NCBI RefSeq assembly: GCF_019654955.1
Contig: NZ_BPEV01000023.1
Coordinates: 26,182 to 90,181, forward strand
Direction: 5' to 3'
From: Shewanella sp. KT0246
Lineage (GTDB): Bacteria > Pseudomonadota > Gammaproteobacteria > Enterobacterales > Shewanellaceae
Length of the DNA stretch: 64,000 bases
In this document: positions 38,808-48,519 of the stretch, piece by piece
Layout of the letters: every line of letters starts with the position of its first letter
Numbering within the stretch: position 1 is the stretch's first letter
Program-made: the position numbers and the translations under genes
The notes under the pieces: generated by a model
Told to the model about the DNA's origin: nothing
The model's database searches: none
What the model saw: the letters and a program-made list of their open reading frames with translations, nothing else

Positions 38808-40322
38808 ATGCACAAATCTTTATATATTTTTGTTGGTAGCGTGGCCTTTTTAACCGGCTGTCAAACACTAACAACTAAACCTACGCCAGAGCCTATTGCT
38901 ATTCAAAAGCCGGCAGAGCCTGCAGAGCCTATCGTTAAAGTTGAAAAACCAGTTGAAATTACCGATGTATGGCAACGTATCAGTCTACAAATGGAAATGC
39001 CTATTGATGACCAGAAACTGGTCAATCAATATCGTGACTGGTATCTCGCAAATCCAAGACACTTAGAAATCGTGTCAAAGCGCGCTGAACCTTACCTTCA
39101 TTACATTGTTGAAGAATTAGAAAAGCGTGATATGCCTATCGAAATTGCTTTATTGCCAATTGTAGAAAGCTCATTCGATCCTTCAGCTTACTCTGCCAGT
39201 GCAGCTTCAGGGCTTTGGCAATTAACCTCGCCTATTTCTAATTACTTCGGTGTAAAAAGTGACTGGTGGTATGACGGACGCCGTGACGTCCCAGCTGCAA
39301 CTATCGCGGCACTAGATTTCCTAGAATATTTATATGACCGCACAGGTAACAATTGGTTGTATGCCATTGCGGCTTACAATACCGGTGAAGGCCGTGTAAA
39401 TAACGCAGTACGTCGTAATAAAGCGGCTGGTAAAAGTACTGATTTTTGGTCGTTATCACTGCCAAGAGAAACTCAGCGTTATGTACCACAGTTAATAGCT
39501 TTATCTGATGTAATTAAAAATGCCGACAAATACGGTATTAATTTAACACCAATTAGCAACGAACCGCATATTGCGATTGTTGATATTCAAAGCCAAATGG
39601 ATTTAAAACTAGCTGCTGATTTAGCTGACATGAACATTAACGAGCTTAAAAGCTTAAACCCTGGTCTTGATCGCTGGGCAACATCTCCTGATGGCCCCCA
39701 CACACTGGTTGTGCCTTATGACAAAAAGGATGCTTTTGAGCAAAAGTTAGCTCAACTTGATCCTAAGTCAAAGCTAAACTGGCATCGTTATAAAATTCAG
39801 TCCGGCGACACTGTCAGCCACATAGCAAAGCGCTTCGATACTTCTGCATCGTTTATTCGCTCTAGTAATAATCTAAAGAATAACAATATTCGCGCAGGTC
39901 GATACTTGATTATTCCAGTACCACCAGAAGGTGCTGACTTAACTACCGATCAACTGCTAGCCCAGAACCAGTTAACACCAAAAGCTGTGACTTATACGGT
40001 TAAATCTGGCGATTCATTGTGGAATATTGCACGTAAATATGATGTTTCTGTAGATGCATTAATTCGCTGGAATCGATTACCGAAAAATGGAGCATTAAGT
40101 ATTGGTAAAGTATTGACCATTGGTAGTGCTACAACAAACAGTGGCAACGAGCGCACAGTAAATTATAAGGTTCGCTCTGGCGACTCTTTAGCCCGTATTG
40201 CTGATAAGTTTAATGTTTCAGTAGATGATTTAATTAAATGGAATAAGTTGCATAACACTAAGTATATTCAACCTGGCCAAATGCTAAGGTTAGTTGTCGA
40301 TGTCAGTAAAGTAAATGCATAA
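38808..40322 (+). CDS. mltD: Membrane-bound lytic murein transglycosylase D
   Basis: Lipoprotein of 504 residues from the ATG at 38808, which places a lipobox LTGC (Cys18) at the N-terminus; the upstream TTG at 38781 would bury it. The SLT domain (about 90-230) has the catalytic glutamate in LLPIVESSFDPSAYSASAAS and the WLYAIAAYNTGEGRVN segment. Three LysM repeats follow, starting near residues 335, 395 and 455 (YKIQSGDTVSHIAKRF, YTVKSGDSLWNIARKY, YKVRSGDSLARIADKF), which bind peptidoglycan. It cuts glycan strands with anhydromuramyl ends from the outer membrane side. A terminator follows the stop. Confidence 0.96.
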   Translation: MHKSLYIFVGSVAFLTGCQTLTTKPTPEPIAIQKPAEPAEPIVKVEKPVEITDVWQRISLQMEMPIDDQKLVNQYRDWYLANPRHLEIVSKRAEPYLHYIVEELEKRDMPIEIALLPIVESSFDPSAYSASAASGLWQLTSPISNYFGVKSDWWYDGRRDVPAATIAALDFLEYLYDRTGNNWLYAIAAYNTGEGRVNNAVRRNKAAGKSTDFWSLSLPRETQRYVPQLIALSDVIKNADKYGINLTPISNEPHIAIVDIQSQMDLKLAADLADMNINELKSLNPGLDRWATSPDGPHTLVVPYDKKDAFEQKLAQLDPKSKLNWHRYKIQSGDTVSHIAKRFDTSASFIRSSNNLKNNNIRAGRYLIIPVPPEGADLTTDQLLAQNQLTPKAVTYTVKSGDSLWNIARKYDVSVDALIRWNRLPKNGALSIGKVLTIGSATTNSGNERTVNYKVRSGDSLARIADKFNVSVDDLIKWNKLHNTKYIQPGQMLRLVVDVSKVNA

Positions 40323-40364
40323 ACCATCATTTATTGCAGGCGAAGTCTTGTAAAATAAAGACAT

Positions 40365-40394
40365 AAAAAAGGCCAGTTAATCACTGGCCTTTTT
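40365..40394 (+). terminator. mltD terminator
   Basis: Stem AAAAAGGCCAGT (40365-40376) and ACTGGCCTTTTT (40382-40393) with a five-base loop and a T run, 43 bases after the mltD stop. Confidence 0.92.
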
Positions 40395-40479
40395 ATTGCA
40401 AATTTTTATTGCAAACGAGTCGTCGAAGCACATCTTATGTAAAGGTAACTATCTAAGTAATTAACTTTACTTACTTTAG

Positions 40480-41019
40480 TTACTTAACGATTAATGGAGT
40501 AGAGTTAGCATTAATCAATGGCATACTACTTCCATCAACTTTACCAGCGAATTTCACTTCAAAACGGTAACCAGGACCAGAAACCTTTTCCATAATGGCA
40601 ACAGGTACACTGAAACGCGTTTTAATGGTTTGTGCAGGGGCTAAAGTCACATCTCTTAATGCTTGGGTATACATCATGTCCTGCGACGATGACCATACTT
40701 TCTGTCCTTTTGGATCATACAGCCACAAGTCAGCCGTCATTCCTGAATTAAACCTCAAGCTAACACTGTGACTTTGACTATTGGTCGCGGTGTACATCAA
40801 AGACATCGCTTTAGTTGGATCGGTATATTCCTTAGCTTCTAAAAAGCCAACAAGCACAGTTTCAGCCATAGTTGATACTCCAGCGCCTAAGGTAATCGAT
40901 TTGACTTCCTTAGCGGGTTTTATGACAGCTGCATCTTTACTACCTTCAGCAGTCACATCGGTACTTGTCGCACTACAACCTACTAAAAGTAAACTTAAGC
41001 AACCTATAAAACGTTTCAT
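40480..41019 (-). CDS. BsuPI-domain lipoprotein
   Basis: Protein of 179 residues with a lipobox LVGC (Cys15) and serine next, so a likely outer-membrane lipoprotein. Residues about 75-165 form an immunoglobulin-like beta domain resembling the BsuPI family of intracellular proteinase inhibitors: YTATNSQSHSVSLRFNSG, ADLWLYDPKGQKVWSSSQ and LAPAQTIKTRF. The inhibitor name comes from a Bacillus protein; in lipoproteins the domain's role is open. Its start overlaps the asmA-like stop by one base (TAATG), so both are made from one message. Confidence 0.8.
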   Translation of the reverse strand: MKRFIGCLSLLLVGCSATSTDVTAEGSKDAAVIKPAKEVKSITLGAGVSTMAETVLVGFLEAKEYTDPTKAMSLMYTATNSQSHSVSLRFNSGMTADLWLYDPKGQKVWSSSQDMMYTQALRDVTLAPAQTIKTRFSVPVAIMEKVSGPGYRFEVKFAGKVDGSSMPLINANSTPLIVK

Positions 41020-42860
41020 TAAAACCCTCCTAATTTTTTGAACAAGCTATCTTTCAGCTTATCTGTTTCACCTTTTAACTTGGCATCAAATAACGCGCTA
41101 GTATCAATACCAAATTTAGGGTCTTGCATACTGCCTTTAATCGTTAGTGGAATATCCACCCCAGCCAATGGATCATTCTCGCCTCCTTGACCTGAAAGCG
41201 AACCAACAACCGAGGTTGTCAATTTGTAGTCAACAGTTTGAGAATCAATATTGGCGCTGCCATTACCAGCTAAACGAATTAAAGGTGAAGCCATTGCTAA
41301 ATCAGGATTAGTAAACATTGAATTTTTCAATGAATAACTACCTGTTAAACTAGTGAAATCAGTCTTAAGCTCTTCTTCATTCTGGGCAGATAAATCGCCT
41401 TTTAACTTATCTTGAGCGCTACGGATCATCTGCGGAATATTCACCCCATAAAGTGAGCCGTCTGCAATAGTAAAATCCCCATTTGCTAATAGATTTTTCT
41501 TTAAGTTATCAGGAATGAGACTTTTACCAGAACCTTTGATATTGAAATTTGCTGAACCAGAAATCAAATCGATATCTGCAGCATCTTTCAATAACGGGCG
41601 AAATTGTACTCCCGATAGTGATTTTTCAAAGTTATAACTTGCAACTTTTTGGCGTCCATCAAGTTTTGCTTTTGCAGTTATGCTGCCTTCATATAAATTT
41701 GCAGAAAAATCACTCAAATTAGCAATACCGTCTTTTACCGTCGCCTTCATTTCCCAGTCTTGAGTCAATAAATTAGCAACTTTTATTGATTTAACCGTCA
41801 TGCCTAAAGTTAAATCTATGGTTTTCAATGCAGATAAATCAGGCTCTTGAGCAGGTTCAGTTGAAGCTACTTTTTCTGACGAAGCATCGTCTGCCTTCTC
41901 ACTCGCTGGTGGCATTATTTTATCTAGATCAATATCACCGAAATCCATTTGAACATTAATCTTAGGGATTTTACTGCTGTAATTAACCTTAACTTCACCA
42001 GTAGCATTAATATTCATCGCGGACAGTTTACTGATTGCCACTTGTACGCTTTGTGAATCTAACCCAAGATTAATATCAGTGACTAACTGGGTGGTTAATT
42101 TCTTATTAGGAATGCTCTCACCATCTACGTCAGTATTAATGGTAAAACCTGCTATAGACACTTTAGTCAAATCTTTATTAACGGTAAGTTTGCCTTCACC
42201 ATTACTGCTAACTGTCATATCTGGCATTTGGGCAGAAAAGTCATAAGCAAAATCTGCTGCATTCCCTAATGAAAACTCACCAAGTGTTAAACTATTTAAT
42301 ACAAATACCTGCTTGGTATCGTTCATTTCATCGATGAGATTAATCGTGGTGTTGGTAACCGATACACCACCAATTTGTAGGCTTTGAAGCTGTATATTAC
42401 TGCTCGAAGGCTCTTTACTGCTCGAAGACTCTGCAGAAGCTTTCGGTTGTTCTGTTACTGCCGCTTTTTCGCCACTTAACCCATCTAAACTTGTCGAGCC
42501 ATCCTTTTTCGTAACCATATTCAACGTTAAGCCATCTAAAGAAAGCATGGCGATTTGAACTTCTTGACTCAATAAAGGCATCAGTTCTACATTGGCAACG
42601 GCTTCATTGATTTCAACAAACGTAGCCGGAGAAAAGTTTTCTGGATTGGATAGTGAAATACCACCTAGGTTTATCCCTATTGATGGGAAGAAGCTCCAAC
42701 TTAAATCATTTTCAATAACAAATTCGCGCCCAGTTTGTTTTGTAACTGCATCTACTATTTGTGGTTTAAAACTATTGAGATCAAAAAATACCGTTAAATA
42801 CACGACCAGTATTAATACTAAACCGGCAACGATACCTAATAGCCATTTAAGTGCCTTCAT
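41019..42860 (-). CDS. AsmA-family protein
   Basis: Protein of 613 residues with an N-terminal membrane anchor (about 5-27, WLLGIVAGLVLILVVYLTVFF) and a long periplasmic part rich in beta-strand. The start (DLNSFKPQIVDAVTKQTGRE, 27-46) and the C-terminal FNIKGSGKSL / YGVNIPQMI / LAGNGSANIDSQTVDYKL segments are the AsmA marks. AsmA-like proteins are thought to help move phospholipids toward the outer membrane. The middle (about 145-165 and 320-345) has Ser/Glu-rich inserts. It is shorter than the TamB or YhdP members and near E. coli AsmA (617). It is cotranscribed with the BsuPI lipoprotein. Confidence 0.9.
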   Translation of the reverse strand: MKALKWLLGIVAGLVLILVVYLTVFFDLNSFKPQIVDAVTKQTGREFVIENDLSWSFFPSIGINLGGISLSNPENFSPATFVEINEAVANVELMPLLSQEVQIAMLSLDGLTLNMVTKKDGSTSLDGLSGEKAAVTEQPKASAESSSSKEPSSSNIQLQSLQIGGVSVTNTTINLIDEMNDTKQVFVLNSLTLGEFSLGNAADFAYDFSAQMPDMTVSSNGEGKLTVNKDLTKVSIAGFTINTDVDGESIPNKKLTTQLVTDINLGLDSQSVQVAISKLSAMNINATGEVKVNYSSKIPKINVQMDFGDIDLDKIMPPASEKADDASSEKVASTEPAQEPDLSALKTIDLTLGMTVKSIKVANLLTQDWEMKATVKDGIANLSDFSANLYEGSITAKAKLDGRQKVASYNFEKSLSGVQFRPLLKDAADIDLISGSANFNIKGSGKSLIPDNLKKNLLANGDFTIADGSLYGVNIPQMIRSAQDKLKGDLSAQNEEELKTDFTSLTGSYSLKNSMFTNPDLAMASPLIRLAGNGSANIDSQTVDYKLTTSVVGSLSGQGGENDPLAGVDIPLTIKGSMQDPKFGIDTSALFDAKLKGETDKLKDSLFKKLGGF

Positions 42861-42922
42861 GTTTGCATCCTTGTAAGCAAATTGAATTTCAATTTTAAGT
42901 TACTTATGTTGTTAATATTAGT

Positions 42923-43417
42923 TTAGCTTAATACCGTTAAATCTAAAGGTTTTTTCGCTATAGCTATGCCGTTTTCATCAGCATATACCATCATACTGGG
43001 TTTTATTGTGACACCTTCTATTTCAATATCGACATTGACTAAGCCGACCTCTTTTTTCACAGTTTTAATCGGGTTACTTGCTAATGCTTGTACCCCTATA
43101 TCAATGGTTTTAAGCGTGCCAACATCACGCACAGCACCATAAATAATAATTCCTTCCCAATGATTGGATGCTGCTGATTCTGCAATCATGTCACCTAATA
43201 GTGCTCGGCGAAAAACGCCCCCCCCATCGACCACAAGCACTTTACCTCTTCCAGGCTTAGCTAGGGTTGATTTCACTTTAGAGTTATCTTCAAAACATTT
43301 AACTGTGACGACTTCGCCATAGAAAATAGTTCTACCACCATAGCTATTCCAATTTGATTGAACTAAAGTCAGTTCATCTTCGTAATAATCAAATAAGTCA
43401 GGTAATAAATCTAACAT
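42923..43417 (-). CDS. rraA: RraA-family protein
   Basis: Protein of 164 residues from the ATG at 43417, which has GGAGAG just upstream and lines up with the first residue of RraA; an ATG four codons earlier has no ribosome site. Shared segments are YGGRTIFYGEVVTVKCFEDN, VLVVDGGGVFRRALLGDMIA and WEGIIIYGAVRDV. RraA binds RNase E and restrains mRNA decay. The same fold also gives metal-dependent hydroxymethyl-oxoglutarate aldolases, and the Arg and Asp residues they use are present (FRRALLGD, AVRD). The sequence is more distant from E. coli RraA than most neighbours are from their homologues, so it may be a second RraA-like protein. Soluble, cytoplasmic. Confidence 0.72.
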   Translation of the reverse strand: MLDLLPDLFDYYEDELTLVQSNWNSYGGRTIFYGEVVTVKCFEDNSKVKSTLAKPGRGKVLVVDGGGVFRRALLGDMIAESAASNHWEGIIIYGAVRDVGTLKTIDIGVQALASNPIKTVKKEVGLVNVDIEIEGVTIKPSMMVYADENGIAIAKKPLDLTVLS

Positions 43418-43592
43418 CTCACTCTCCATGTACTAAAATGAATAGAATTTAACATTAATATAAACGGGTATAGCTATTGAAACAATTCATAAATCTGAAT
43501 AGACTGTCGCTTATACTCTATTGTTCATGGATGAAAACACTGCAATACCAACATTGCTTTTAATTAACTAACCTCTTTAAGTAGTTTTCTAT

Positions 43593-43904
43593 ATGACAGA
43601 TATTAATTTACAAAATGTTATTAATGCTTTCGATGAATTAGATTTCGAAAACCGCACCACAAAAAACCTTGAGAATGCCCGCAATAGAGTTCAAATGAAG
43701 ACATACTTATCCTCATTGGATTATAGCTTGCGTCGTTTAAAGATCTTAGAAGAAGTGGTATCTGAGATAGTAGAAGAAAAGCAAATTGAGTTAGTAAAAC
43801 AAGAACATATCCAAACCTACAAAGCAAAAATCATCCAGTTATCAAGAGAATATAAAATATCATACCAAGATGTTTTAAACATCATGGTAAAATTAAAACA
43901 ATAA
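43593..43904 (+). CDS. Small helical protein, possibly H-NS N-terminal-like
   Basis: Protein of 103 residues, almost entirely helical by composition, with no signal peptide or membrane span. The pattern NARNRVQMKTYLSSLDYSL, RLKILEEVVSEIVEEKQ, and YKAKIIQLSREYKI ending in DVLNIM resembles the dimerising N-terminal half of H-NS proteins (helices, then a Y-x3-L and a D-x-L-L motif). The C-terminal DNA-binding domain with its TWTGQGR loop is absent, and nothing like it lies in any frame downstream. It might be a natural H-NS modulator or an unrelated coiled-coil protein. The ribosome site is weak, and base composition is A+T-rich like its flanks. Confidence 0.45.
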   Translation: MTDINLQNVINAFDELDFENRTTKNLENARNRVQMKTYLSSLDYSLRRLKILEEVVSEIVEEKQIELVKQEHIQTYKAKIIQLSREYKISYQDVLNIMVKLKQ

Positions 43905-44210
43905 TATTCTTCCAGATTAAAGCAGACATTATTTATTTCTGGCATCATGAATAATTCCTTACCAGTGTTTTAGCATACTTTGGGTTCTGTGTTATTAACT
44001 AGAAGCCAGTCGTATTATTAAATTCTATCTAGATGGATATCTAAGTGTGGATATTTAAGTGTAATTATCGTTAGTTTTCTTTTGATAGAAATGACAAATA
44101 GTACTAGAAATGCAAAATAGTTCTAATGATATTGGTTGTTCATTTACCCTTCTATATTTAAAAATCTATCTATTCTTCTATTTTAAACACTAAGTGAGGA
44201 GCTGAGAATT
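43905..44210. other. A+T-rich intergenic stretch without a gene
   Basis: About 300 bases between the small helical protein gene and the chemoreceptor terminator. I see no reading frame with a ribosome site, no RNA fold and no repeat; sequence is rich in ATTT and TATT motifs. Confidence 0.6.
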
Positions 44211-44249
44211 AAAAAATAATGCCATTGATTAATAATACCAATCAATGGC
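44211..44249 (-). terminator. Chemoreceptor gene terminator
   Basis: Ten-bp stem GCCATTGATT (44221-44230) and AATCAATGGC (44240-44249), followed on the minus strand by ATTATTTTTT. It lies just past the chemoreceptor stop. Confidence 0.88.
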
Positions 44250-44257
44250 GGCATTAA

Positions 44258-45904
44258 TCACACTTTAAAATTACCGACAATCTTTCCTAATTGATTCGAA
44301 CCATCAGCTATCTGAATACTGCTTTGAGAAAGTTGCTCATTATGTGTTTTATTTTCAAGCGACATATCGTTAATTCGAGTGATGTTCATATTCAACTCTG
44401 ATATAACGGCACTTTGCTCTTCAGTGGCTCCTGCAATTTGAATATTCATCTGAGAAATATCGCCAATTGCCGTTTTTATTGAATTGAGTGCAACTTCTAC
44501 TTTTTGAGTCTCACCGACAGTTTCATCGGATTGAATAATCGCTCGCTCAACCGACTGGTTAACATTTTCAATAGCTTCTCTAATTGCATCAATAATACCG
44601 TTAATTTCTCTGGTAGAATCTTGAGTGCGGCTTGCAAGGGTCCTCACTTCATCAGCAACAACCGCAAAACCTCGCCCAGCCTCACCAGCACGCGCAGCTT
44701 CAATTGCCGCATTTAAGGCCAGTAAATTAGTTTGTTCTGCAATGCCAACAATTACATCTAAAATTTGCCCTATTTGGCTAGAACTAACTTTTAATCCTTT
44801 GGCGACTGATCCAGTTTGTTGTAACTCTGTCGACAAATCACCAATCTTAACAATAGCATTATCAACAATTGCAGCGGTGTTATCAGCTTCACTGTCAGCA
44901 ACATTGGCACTGTTAGCTGCAGTTTGCGCATTTGATGCTACTTCAGCTGCTGTCATCGACATTTCATTGATTGCTGTTGCAACGTTTTCTGTTTCCATTT
45001 GAACGCTAGAAGAGATGTCATTGGCTTTTGAAGAAATAGATGACAAATCACTAGCCAGAGTATGGCTTTCTGAAACAGAAACTGCCACCGAAGACACCAA
45101 CTGCTGGATTTTATTGGTAAAGATATTAAAGTTTTGCGCTATCAAATTAAGTTCATCTTGACCATCTTCTGACAGCCTTAGAGTCAAATCACCTTCGCCT
45201 TTGGCAATATTTTCAAAAGCAGTAATCGTTTGTTGCATTGGCTCTGCAATACTTCGCGTAATCACAATTAAGAGAATAATAATCGGAACCCATATTACCA
45301 ATAACAGCAATAAATATTGCATCACAAAAGTCGACTGTTGCGCTTGAATGTCATCAATATAAATACCAGTTCCTACAACCCAGCCCCATGGTTGGAAGCG
45401 CTCTACGACACTCATCTTAGGACTTGGTGAGTCTTGATTTGGTTTATTCCACATATAATTAACTGTGGCATTCTTAGATTGATTGGTTCGTTCAATCATT
45501 AACTGAAAAAGAGGTACTTTTTCAGGATCTCTCATGGATAAAACATTGGTATCTATTAATTTTTTAGCAAAAGCATGTTGGACCATGACGCCTTCTAAAT
45601 TAATGGTAAAGAAGTATTCATTGCCAGAATATCGAAGTTCATTCAAAGCCGATATTGCAGCAGACTTGGCTTCATCCTCAGTTATTAGACCTTCTTGAGA
45701 TTGTTGATGAAACTGAGATATAACGGAGCCGGCAACACCAACTAAAGAGGTAAGTTTTGCTTCTTTTTCTTGAACTAAAACATTATCAATTCGATTAAAA
45801 GCAAAGAAAAACATTAATATTGTTGCTAATGCTGCCACGATAATCATTGCCAGCAACCGATTTGCAATGCTAGTTTTGCGTAAAAATAGATAAACAGAAT
45901 TCAT
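44258..45904 (-). CDS. Methyl-accepting chemotaxis protein with Cache domain
   Basis: Protein of 548 residues from the ATG at 45904, which has GGTGAT upstream; an ATG four codons earlier has none. Order: membrane span (about 15-35), periplasmic single-Cache sensor (about 45-185, with [18 protein letters not shown] and [17 protein letters not shown]), second span (about 195-215), HAMP (about 215-270), and the signalling domain whose hairpin tip reads [19 protein letters not shown] near 390. It senses a small ligand, unknown here, and signals to CheA/CheW. There is no C-terminal pentapeptide for CheR docking. No che genes are nearby, so it is a stand-alone receptor. Confidence 0.95.
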   Translation of the reverse strand: MNSVYLFLRKTSIANRLLAMIIVAALATILMFFFAFNRIDNVLVQEKEAKLTSLVGVAGSVISQFHQQSQEGLITEDEAKSAAISALNELRYSGNEYFFTINLEGVMVQHAFAKKLIDTNVLSMRDPEKVPLFQLMIERTNQSKNATVNYMWNKPNQDSPSPKMSVVERFQPWGWVVGTGIYIDDIQAQQSTFVMQYLLLLLVIWVPIIILLIVITRSIAEPMQQTITAFENIAKGEGDLTLRLSEDGQDELNLIAQNFNIFTNKIQQLVSSVAVSVSESHTLASDLSSISSKANDISSSVQMETENVATAINEMSMTAAEVASNAQTAANSANVADSEADNTAAIVDNAIVKIGDLSTELQQTGSVAKGLKVSSSQIGQILDVIVGIAEQTNLLALNAAIEAARAGEAGRGFAVVADEVRTLASRTQDSTREINGIIDAIREAIENVNQSVERAIIQSDETVGETQKVEVALNSIKTAIGDISQMNIQIAGATEEQSAVISELNMNITRINDMSLENKTHNEQLSQSSIQIADGSNQLGKIVGNFKV

Positions 45905-46510
45905 GAGTATCACCATTTAATTGCAATTTAAGTTCACTCCGTACTCGTTATGTCGTATAAGCTATAAATTACTTAAAATACAATTGATAAGCTCTACAAC
46001 CAACTGAAAAAGTGATTAATAGAAGCGAGAAACGATCTCAGCTTTAAAACACTGTAATGCATTTAGAAGCCACAAATCTCTCACTACGACTATTGTATTA
46101 TCGACCACAGACGACAAATGTTGAACACTATTCGAGCAACCACAAGAATTAATTTGATATTATATTGATTGAAATCAGTTTTAAAAGTGACATGACGCAC
46201 TGTCACATTGCCGCATTAATTTATTTAAGGTCTCTATCTTTTCATTAATTAGCTTTAACTTCATACCTATTGAAACAATAATGAATGTTATAAAAGGAGG
46301 TTCAAGAAGCTTTAACAAATAAAATTACCAACTCACTCCAGATTAGCATCATGACTTTAAGAGATATTCACAAACCGTGATCTAATAGCAACTGATTTAT
46401 CTTGATCATTCAAGTAAAAATTAACTGTTATAAACATAAATCAAACGGGAAGTAACCGTTTAAAGTAGAGTAAAAATCAAAAACTATTTTACATACACGT
46501 TTTGAAACTA
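45905..46510. other. Long intergenic region chemoreceptor / LacI gene
   Basis: About 600 A+T-rich bases with no supported gene. It contains an inverted repeat GTGACA (46187-46192) and TGTCAC (46201-46206) with an eight-base spacer, which could bind a regulator. It also contains a strong Shine-Dalgarno-like AAAGGAGGTT (46293-46302) with no start codon at a usable distance. The chemoreceptor promoter must lie near its left end. Confidence 0.55.
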
Positions 46511-47566
46511 TTAGTTACTTTCAACTGAGTCTCGTTGTTTAATCTCAAAATCAAGTACATGTCGTAAACTTGATAAACTAGTCGAATCTATCTTATTCAT
46601 ATCTCCAGAAGTTAATAAATCAACAGATGACTCAGCCATAGCAATGATTGGTTGTTTAACCGTCGTAATATGTGGCCAAATAGTAGTAGCGATTGGCGTG
46701 TCATCGTAACCAGCAACACTCAAATCTTTTGGCACATTTAAGCCTAAAGAATTGGCTACTGAAATCACTGCTGCAGCCATATCATCATTACTGGCAAAAA
46801 TAGCACTAGGTTTGTTAACTCTATCGAGTAATGCCTTAGCAGCTGACAATCCTGATTTATAACAGAATTGACCATACTCTATAAACTCTGGAGGAACTGG
46901 TAATTTTTTTGAACGCATAGCATCTAAAAATCCTTGATATCGTAACCTACAGGGACCTTTTTCTTGGTCGCCTACGATAAAACCAATATCTTTATGGCCG
47001 CTATTGATTAGCAAGTTTGTCATGTCATATGCAGCTTGATAATCATCCATGCAGACAAACGGAGATAACGTTAACTCTATATCTGGGGAAACACGAATAT
47101 AAGGGACATTAAGCGAAGCTAGCTCCTTTAAAATAGAGATGTTATTACACAGTGGAGGCAATAAGATAACCCCATCCACACGCGTTTCTTCTATTAAATC
47201 ACGAGTAATTTTTAGTTTATTTTCTTGGGTGCCTTCGCAATCATCAACGACTAAATGATAACCCTTCTTACGACAGCTTTTTAAAGCCGACAATATGAAT
47301 TGACTGGCATAGTCACCGTCACTCGAATTCTCATACAACAGCCCAATAAAATAGGATTTTGAACTAGCTAACCTTCTTGCTGAAATATTTGGTCGATAAT
47401 TCAGCTCTGAGGCCGCTTTCTTAACCTTAGTCCGGGTTTTATCACTTACCTTTTCATCATTATTGAGTACACGCGAAACGGTCATTTTAGAGACACCCGC
47501 CAATTTAGCTACATCTTGAATGGTTGTCTTTAATCTAGTACTCATATTAGTCGTTGCGCTCATCAT
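46511..47566 (-). CDS. LacI-family transcriptional regulator
   Basis: Protein of 351 residues. The helix-turn-helix near 15-40 (TIQDVAKLAGVSKMTVSRVL) and hinge (ARRLASSKSYFIGLLYENSS) are typical, followed by a sugar-binding-protein-like effector domain (about 70-340) with VDGVILLPPLCN, PSAIFASNDDMAAAVI and VAGYDDTPIATTIWPHITTV. Such proteins usually answer to a sugar or sugar derivative. The gene is alone; nearby genes on the same strand (GNAT, Gfo/Idh/MocA oxidoreductase) are separated by promoters. The start has several close ATGs (47566, 47563, 47545) and I cannot choose firmly. Confidence 0.93.
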   Translation of the reverse strand: MMSATTNMSTRLKTTIQDVAKLAGVSKMTVSRVLNNDEKVSDKTRTKVKKAASELNYRPNISARRLASSKSYFIGLLYENSSDGDYASQFILSALKSCRKKGYHLVVDDCEGTQENKLKITRDLIEETRVDGVILLPPLCNNISILKELASLNVPYIRVSPDIELTLSPFVCMDDYQAAYDMTNLLINSGHKDIGFIVGDQEKGPCRLRYQGFLDAMRSKKLPVPPEFIEYGQFCYKSGLSAAKALLDRVNKPSAIFASNDDMAAAVISVANSLGLNVPKDLSVAGYDDTPIATTIWPHITTVKQPIIAMAESSVDLLTSGDMNKIDSTSLSSLRHVLDFEIKQRDSVESN

Positions 47567-47923
47567 AACTCATTAAGAATTGAAAATATTACAGACAAAG
47601 ACTGTAACAAAAATAAAATAAAATAAAACTCAGAAACAATTTAAAAGAAACTCAAGATGATCCAAGGTATATCGTATATTGTTACCAAACAGGTTTAGCA
47701 AAAATATAAATAAAATCATTAACCAAAGCGTATATCACACATATGTTAACAAAAATGATAACCTCGGTATGTAACAACAAGTTTTAGGTTAACGATAACA
47801 ATCATTAACTATTTCACCGTGCTTAAAGCTAATGTAATTAAAAGATTCCCTCTAAATGAAGCTGTTCATTATCGTGTGAATCCTTAAGTCCAGTACTCGG
47901 TAAACACTCTTACTAAGCTAAAA
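47567..47923. other. Intergenic region upstream of the LacI gene
   Basis: 357 bases without a gene, very A+T-rich, holding the LacI-gene promoter and several TTAACA/GATAAC motifs. The clearest is listed separately at 47787. I see no terminator with a T run for the GNAT gene. Confidence 0.55.
47787..47800. promoter_or_regulatory. LacI-type operator-like sequence
   Basis: GGTTAACGATAACA is a near-palindrome around a central CG, the usual form of LacI/PurR-family operators. It lies about 220 bases upstream of the LacI-family gene, which may regulate itself. Confidence 0.35.
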
Positions 47924-48409
47924 CTAAAGTTGTTTAAGCATCCACACATCACAACCGCCATGAATAGTGCCATCTAATGGTTGACTTAGATGCTTAAAGC
48001 CCACTTTTTCATATAATCTTATCGCTGCAGACATGCTGGTTAATGTATCTAAATAACATTGCTTGAAGCCTGCTTTAGTTGCAAAATCCAAGCATTCTTG
48101 AGTTAATCGATTACCTAAGCCCAATCCTCGGCTTTGTGGAAGTAAAAACAGTTTACGCAATTCACAGGTATCTCTAGCATTATTAAATGGAGCAATACCT
48201 GCACCTCCTACAATTTCACCATCTACAAAAGCAACAAGGTAAATACTTTTCTGCTCAGGAAAATAATGCTGACTCATTTGTTCAACTTCCGCATCTGAGG
48301 GACCAAAGCCCTCGCCTACGGCACCAAACTCTTTACCAACTGCCTTTATGATGTTCGCAACGGCAGTATCTTGATCTGCACTTATAGGTTTTATGATTAT
48401 ATTCATCAA
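47924..48409 (-). CDS. GNAT-family N-acetyltransferase
   Basis: Protein of 161 residues with the GNAT fold. The acetyl-CoA loop is clear at KLFLLPQSRGLGLGNRLTQE (near 87), and the C-terminal YLDTLTSMSAAIRLYEKVGF segment is typical. It transfers an acetyl group to an unknown amine. It starts about 110 bases after the oxidoreductase gene on the same strand. Cytoplasmic and of normal size for a single-domain GNAT protein. Confidence 0.92.
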   Translation of the reverse strand: MMNIIIKPISADQDTAVANIIKAVGKEFGAVGEGFGPSDAEVEQMSQHYFPEQKSIYLVAFVDGEIVGGAGIAPFNNARDTCELRKLFLLPQSRGLGLGNRLTQECLDFATKAGFKQCYLDTLTSMSAAIRLYEKVGFKHLSQPLDGTIHGGCDVWMLKQL

Positions 48410-48519
48410 TTTATTATATTTTTTTGCTTACTCGTATTTTTAGATTATCAGTAATTTTTTAATTTTAAAATAATTAATAAACCCACTTACTTAACCGGTT
48501 AATTAGCTAAATAATTTAT

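Noticed and set aside
46281..46322. A 13-codon reading frame overlapping AAAGGAGGTT
   Set aside because: The Shine-Dalgarno-like sequence lies inside the frame and not before its ATG, and no start codon follows at a usable distance, so translation is not supported.
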